Assembly (NCBI GenBank): GCA_018667995.1 | Contig: JABIQT010000023.1 | Span: forward strand, 1 to 9,675 | Reading direction: 5' to 3' | DNA: 9,675 nucleotides | Origin: Candidatus Latescibacterota bacterium | GTDB lineage: Bacteria; JAAXHH01; JABIQT01 | Part shown: piece after piece, positions 6,324 to 9,675 of the stretch | Numbering within the stretch: the first letter of the stretch is position 1 | Layout: the number at the start of each line of letters is the position of its first letter | The notes under the pieces: model-generated | Database searches by the model: none | What the model was told of the DNA's origin: nothing | The model's input: the letters and a program-made list of their open reading frames with translations, nothing else | Program-made: the position numbers and the translations under genes

Positions 6324-6402
6324 ACACGTCTCCACTTTGGATGGTAGATTGAGGATAGACCGAAAAAAGCGAAATAGGGATATCGAGGCACGGGAAGGAG
6401 AG

Positions 6403-7254
6403 CTATGACTCATCCTTCTCAATATAGCGCCCCACGGTATCCGCAAATAATTGAAATTGAGCGTTGCCGCCATGGATCTGTCGGAGAAGGCAAGGGGTCT
6501 CTCCCTCGGGCCCTTCCCTGTGTACTGCACTGCAGTAGGCGTCCATCAACCGTTCATCCAGGGCCTCGCGCGTGCCTTGGTAGGCATCCGCGAAAAGGCC
6601 GAATACCATACCGACAATTCCAATGCCAACTATCATCAAGACAATGCCAACGGCTTGACCGGTCGGAGAGACTGGAAATTTGTCACCATATCCTACTGTT
6701 GTCGATGTCACGACCGCCCACCAGATCCCGTCCGCATATTCCTCAAAAACATCGGGCTGAACACGCCTTTCGACCTCATATATAACCGTAGAACCTATCA
6801 TCAGATAAATGACGATTATCAACAGGATGGGAGTAAATCGAGTCCGGCCGTGGTACAGCTCTGCCACGAAATCCTGCATCTTGGGACTATATCTGAAGAT
6901 CTTCAACATACGGAGCGTACGCGCACCACGCACAAGGCCGAGTGTTTCTTGCGTCAATCCGGGATAGAACCCTAGCCAGAATGGTAATATGCTTATCAGA
7001 TCAATCCATCCAAGGGAGCTCGTCAGGTAGTTTCTCTTGTTCTCAGCACACAGAATTCTCATCAGATATTCCAGAGTGAACACACAGGCAAGGACCCGCT
7101 CGATCCAGATATAACCTGGCCATGCATCGGTGTCCAGACTGCTCTGGGTATGCCCGAACTGTAGCTCGATCAGGTAGAGCACCATGTTTATTCCGAGCAG
7201 AGACGGTACGAGCCGGTGCACCGCGCTGAGAAGACGGTCCCTGGCTTGAGACAT
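6403..7254 (-). CDS. Voltage-gated potassium channel, six-transmembrane type
   Basis: A 283-residue inner-membrane channel subunit, expected to work as a tetramer. ATG 7254 is preceded by a strong GGAGGA Shine-Dalgarno. Segments in order: S1 (about 14-32), S2 (48-68, WIERVLACVFTLEYLMRIL with E62), S3 (82-97, with D85), S4 (105-121) with basic residues every third position (R109, R112, R115, K118, R121), S5 (140-160), pore helix (172-185), selectivity filter TVGYGD (186-191) and S6 (200-222). The voltage sensor and filter are complete, so a working K+-selective channel is expected. The C-terminus (223-283) is a short cytoplasmic tail with no RCK or cyclic-nucleotide domain. It follows the PspA-like gene after a hairpin and precedes the ankyrin lipoprotein. 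No clear promoter was found in the 90 bases upstream, so it may depend on read-through. Confidence 0.93.
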   Translation of the reverse strand: MSQARDRLLSAVHRLVPSLLGINMVLYLIELQFGHTQSSLDTDAWPGYIWIERVLACVFTLEYLMRILCAENKRNYLTSSLGWIDLISILPFWLGFYPGLTQETLGLVRGARTLRMLKIFRYSPKMQDFVAELYHGRTRFTPILLIIVIYLMIGSTVIYEVERRVQPDVFEEYADGIWWAVVTSTTVGYGDKFPVSPTGQAVGIVLMIVGIGIVGMVFGLFADAYQGTREALDERLMDAYCSAVHREGPEGETPCLLRQIHGGNAQFQLFADTVGRYIEKDES

Positions 7255-7280
7255 AGCATTCCTCCGAACATAACTTGCTA

Positions 7281-7319
7281 AAAAGCCAAACCCATCGGAC
7301 AGTGGACTCCGATGGGTTT
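7281..7319 (-). terminator. Rho-independent terminator after the PspA-like gene
   Basis: AAACCCATCGGA (7288-7299) and TCCGATGGGTTT (7308-7319) form a perfect 12-bp stem with an eight-base loop. On the minus strand the stem is followed by GGC and five Ts. It lies 25 bases after the stop of the PspA-like gene. The T tract is short and set back by three bases, so termination may be partial, leaving some transcript for the K+ channel gene. Confidence 0.7.
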
Positions 7320-7344
7320 GATAAAACTGGCTGGAAAAATCCGG

Positions 7345-8112
7345 TCAGGATTTCTTTTTCAGTGCTGCGAGACGATCCTTGGCAGAGGTTTGGGGCAGTG
7401 CCTTTCCTTCGGCCGCTTTCAGCGCGGCCGCGATATTCGGATCATCTGAGATTTCTTTTTTCCCAAAGGTATCGATTTTGAGCTCAGAAGACCGCGTGGA
7501 AGCTTCAGCCTTATCGGCCTCCTTCTCCATGGCGGACAAAGCCGTCTGGAGCCCGCCCATGGAAGAAGTCAAGCCTGCCGCTTCTCTTACGCTTTGTGCC
7601 CGTTCATCGGCACGCTCCTTCTTCAAACTGGCCTGTTCCATTCTACGCTGTGCCTTCTGCAGGTTCGTCTTGGCCTGCTTGAGTTTCTGGGCAGCCTGAT
7701 CATAGGACTCTCGGAGCTCCGCGGCGAAAGCCTCAGCCTCCGCATCCTCTTGCCGTTCGCGGTCGATCTCGGGCTGGAGGCCCTCCAACTCGACCACGAG
7801 CTTCCCCAGGCTACTTTCGAGCGTCTCACGCTGGGCATCATCTACCTCTGAAATCTGCCCTTCCAGTCGTTCTGCGGCTGACATATACTTATCGTACTGG
7901 GTCACCAGGGCAGCCGTCTCGTCATGGTCCTTTCGGACGGCGGCCTCGGCCTGGCCCACACGCTGACCAAGTTTATCCAGTTCTTCCTCCATCAAAGAAA
8001 TCTGCGCATCGGATGCTGTTTCCGGATCAAATGCAACAATCGCCTGCGTAAACTGTTCAAGCGCATTGCCCGCTTGCTTCTTACCTAGACGCGACAGGAA
8101 ACGCCAGATCAT
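7345..8112 (-). CDS. PspA/IM30-family (YjfJ-like) coiled-coil protein
   Basis: A 255-residue, highly charged, almost wholly helical protein. It starts at ATG 8112 with GGAGAAG about ten bases upstream, 14 bases after the DUF2491 stop. Residues 1-22 (MIWRFLSRLGKKQAGNALEQ) suit a membrane-binding amphipathic helix like that at the PspA N-terminus. Residues about 35-190 are long coiled coils with no signal peptide or membrane span. The end, TSAKDRLAALKKKS, resembles the SAQDVLARL end of E. coli YjfJ. PspA/Vipp1/IM30 proteins are ESCRT-III-like; they polymerise on the inner face of the cytoplasmic membrane and stabilise it under stress. The adjoining DUF2491 gene fits the yjfJ-yjfK pairing known in enterobacteria. 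The body of the sequence is divergent, so the family call relies on architecture, C-terminus and neighbours. Confidence 0.75.
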   Translation of the reverse strand: MIWRFLSRLGKKQAGNALEQFTQAIVAFDPETASDAQISLMEEELDKLGQRVGQAEAAVRKDHDETAALVTQYDKYMSAAERLEGQISEVDDAQRETLESSLGKLVVELEGLQPEIDRERQEDAEAEAFAAELRESYDQAAQKLKQAKTNLQKAQRRMEQASLKKERADERAQSVREAAGLTSSMGGLQTALSAMEKEADKAEASTRSSELKIDTFGKKEISDDPNIAAALKAAEGKALPQTSAKDRLAALKKKS

Positions 8113-8126
8113 ATTGGGTCTTCTCC

Positions 8127-8828
8127 TTAGATTACGGTAATTTCACTCTCAAGTAGATCAACGCCCAGATACAGCTCAACGACGCCGTCTCCGACGCTGA
8201 TCAATAGAAATTCGTCGACTCGTTGCGGATCTTCTTCGTCTTCAGGATTGCCGGAGGCTACACGAAAATACGACATGGCTTGCTGTTCCTCAACAACGAC
8301 ATCTTCGCCGAAAGGGTCTTTAAGGAAGCGCTCTCGAATATGAACGGGATCTGCCTGGTATTCTCCATCGACCCATTCACGGGAGTATAGCAGCTCTTCA
8401 GGCTCACCATGTAGCACATCGGGCGACCCCACGATGCCGGTTTCGGGATCTATCCATAGATCCCAGTCAGCATCTGAACTGGGGTATATTTCGCGATCGA
8501 GTACGTAGAGTCTACACTCGGCGACCACGTCATTCTCGGTGACTATCTGAAGAAAGGACTCCGCCTTTTCCAAATAACACCGATGGGCAAATACGTTCCC
8601 GCCCAGGTCAATTTTGCCCACCGTCTCGACCACCGCAGGAAATCGGGGAAACTCGAACTGTATCAGTCCGTGATAGGCCAACAGCGCCGGCTCATCAAGC
8701 TCAATGAGTCCTCCAATCTTTACCTTGAGTGGAAGGTTCTCATCGACACGTTTCTTCTTCCGCTTGAACAGGCCGACTACGTCCGAGGTCTTCTTCTTGG
8801 CCACAGCCCGTATGATATTATAGCTCAT
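8127..8828 (-). CDS. DUF2491 (YjfK-like) protein
   Basis: A 233-residue cytoplasmic protein without signal peptide. It begins with a basic segment (KKKTSDVVGLFKRKKKR), then the DUF2491 hallmarks: LPLKVKIGGLIELD (32-45), VGKIDLGG (70-77) with HRCYLE (82-87), a strand rich in aromatic and acidic residues, YPSSDADW (115-122) and GIVG (131-134). The C-terminal third is acidic and beta-rich. The ATG at 8828 directly follows the stop of the upstream gene (8829-8831) with no spacer, and GAGAGGA serves as its Shine-Dalgarno, so translation is probably coupled. In E. coli the homologue YjfK lies beside the PspA-like YjfJ, the same pairing as here. No biochemical role is established to my knowledge; association with PspA-like membrane maintenance is inferred from context. 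Confidence 0.85.
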   Translation of the reverse strand: MSYNIIRAVAKKKTSDVVGLFKRKKKRVDENLPLKVKIGGLIELDEPALLAYHGLIQFEFPRFPAVVETVGKIDLGGNVFAHRCYLEKAESFLQIVTENDVVAECRLYVLDREIYPSSDADWDLWIDPETGIVGSPDVLHGEPEELLYSREWVDGEYQADPVHIRERFLKDPFGEDVVVEEQQAMSYFRVASGNPEDEEDPQRVDEFLLISVGDGVVELYLGVDLLESEITVI

Positions 8829-9675
8829 CTAATCCTCTCCGACAACTTTCTCTATTTCATCTATAGATCGCCATACGGCATCCTCGAATAAGGTCATCGG
8901 GCGGCTACCATAGGAGTCAACCCATCTGTGGGAGAGTATAAGAACGGCTTCCACCTTGATGGTTTCTAAACTACTGTCCCCAAAGTACCCAAAGATCCAT
9001 CCGTCCTGCAAATTGGCATAAGTCTCGTGGGGGATAGTGGCCACGCTGTAAATCGTGTTGCCGAATTGATCCTGCGCCTGGCTGAAGTGGTGTTCATCTA
9101 CAGCAACGAGATTGATTTGCGTGGCGTAATTAATGTTAGCCTTCTTGAGAAGGTCCGAGTTCAATCCCCCGACAAAGAGCATGACGGCATCGGGATTATT
9201 TGCTACCTGACTCAACGCTTCATCGTAGCTGGCATACCTGGTCTCAAACTGGCTATATCGCTCATCCTGCAGCACAAATCCCTCCCAGGCACCGTGAGTG
9301 CCCGAGCCGCGGGGACCAAGATAGACCACATGCGTTTGGGGGTCCAGGTCTGTAATCTTCAAAATCTCACTGGTCTCGTTGACCAATAGTTGCACGAACT
9401 CGGTATACAGCGAGGCTTGCAGACCAACAAGCTGCTCCTTGGCCTCGGGATTTTTCCGAAGGTAAGCGTTAAGTACGTCACTCTGAACGATGACCGCGTC
9501 AGCGTCGTTGCTGATAAGATCCTCGAGATTTTCCACAGACCCGTTGCTCGTATTCAGGCTGATTTCAAACTCAGGAAGCCCAGTTTCAAGTATCGTACCA
9601 AATCGATGGTAGTTTCCATTGGACACGCCTGTATTCAGCACGAGCTGTGGCCGCTCGGTGTCTGCCGTCCCTACG
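8829..9675 (-). CDS. TAXI-type TRAP transporter solute-binding protein, N-terminus cut by the window edge
   Basis: The frame is open to the right edge, with 281 residues visible; a GTG at 9641 lies inside the conserved N-terminus (ERPQLVLNTGVSNGNYHRFG) and is not the start. The signal peptide must lie beyond the window. Landmarks of the TAXI family of TRAP solute receptors are TGVSNGNYHRFG, then SNGSVENLEDLISNDADAVI with VQSDVL, and LGPRGSGTHGAW (family: TG..GGTYYPLG, GS.EN...L..G..D...VQSD, G..GSGT). Such proteins bind organic anions, such as dicarboxylates or amino acids, in the periplasm. The gene abuts the DUF2491 gene and heads the visible operon. No TRAP membrane subunit appears here, so it may act as a ligand sensor for this cassette instead of a transporter part. 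The C-terminal third is divergent from typical receptors. Confidence 0.8.
   Translation of the reverse strand, partial: VGTADTERPQLVLNTGVSNGNYHRFGTILETGLPEFEISLNTSNGSVENLEDLISNDADAVIVQSDVLNAYLRKNPEAKEQLVGLQASLYTEFVQLLVNETSEILKITDLDPQTHVVYLGPRGSGTHGAWEGFVLQDERYSQFETRYASYDEALSQVANNPDAVMLFVGGLNSDLLKKANINYATQINLVAVDEHHFSQAQDQFGNTIYSVATIPHETYANLQDGWIFGYFGDSSLETIKVEAVLILSHRWVDSYGSRPMTLFEDAVWRSIDEIEKVVGED

Overview
The window reads as chromosomal DNA of a Gram-negative bacterium, probably a proteobacterium. Two lipoproteins with lipoboxes, a periplasmic L,D-transpeptidase, a TAXI-type solute-binding protein and a PspA-like/DUF2491 pair all point to a two-membrane envelope. Gene density, sigma70-like promoters and ATG/GTG/TTG starts are ordinary. 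I see no insertion sequence, integrase, CRISPR array, tRNA or rRNA. The taxonomic guess is inference only.

Left edge (1-319, minus): the N-terminal 106 codons of a PGM2-like phospho-sugar mutase. Then come about 760 bases without a convincing gene, holding one long GC-rich inverted repeat (846-907) and, at the right end, a good promoter with a palindrome over its -10 box.

Region 1079-5295 is an envelope cluster. A secreted stand-alone NTF2-like protein (1079-1633, +) is followed by a DUF6694-like lipoprotein (1956-2741, +) and an L,D-transpeptidase (2821-4047, +). Convergent with the last, one base apart, lies a membrane-anchored TPR protein (5242 down to 4049, minus). The stand-alone protein, the transpeptidase C-terminus and the TPR protein C-terminus share one NTF2-like domain, so the same module appears in three architectures within about 4 kb. 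The TPR gene is cut in frame by a single amber codon (4976-4978), although both flanks remain well-formed protein sequence.

Region 5544-9675 is entirely on the minus strand. In transcription order it has a TAXI-type solute-binding protein (cut by the right edge), a DUF2491 (YjfK-like) protein and a PspA/IM30 (YjfJ-like) coiled-coil protein. The first two abut with no spacer and the third follows after 14 bases, so they look like one operon. A 12-bp perfect hairpin with a short U tract follows. Then come a six-helix voltage-gated K+ channel with a TVGYGD filter and an ankyrin-repeat lipoprotein. PspA-like, DUF2491 and ion-channel genes recur together in known yjfIJK-type and Psp-related neighbourhoods. 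The substrate-binding protein and the ankyrin lipoprotein look like local additions.

Taken together, much of the window concerns the cell envelope: peptidoglycan remodelling on the left, and membrane-stress and ion-flux functions on the right. The best candidates for something undescribed are the three-way NTF2-like set around the transpeptidase, and the sensor-like cassette of solute-binding protein, DUF2491, PspA-like protein, channel and ankyrin lipoprotein.
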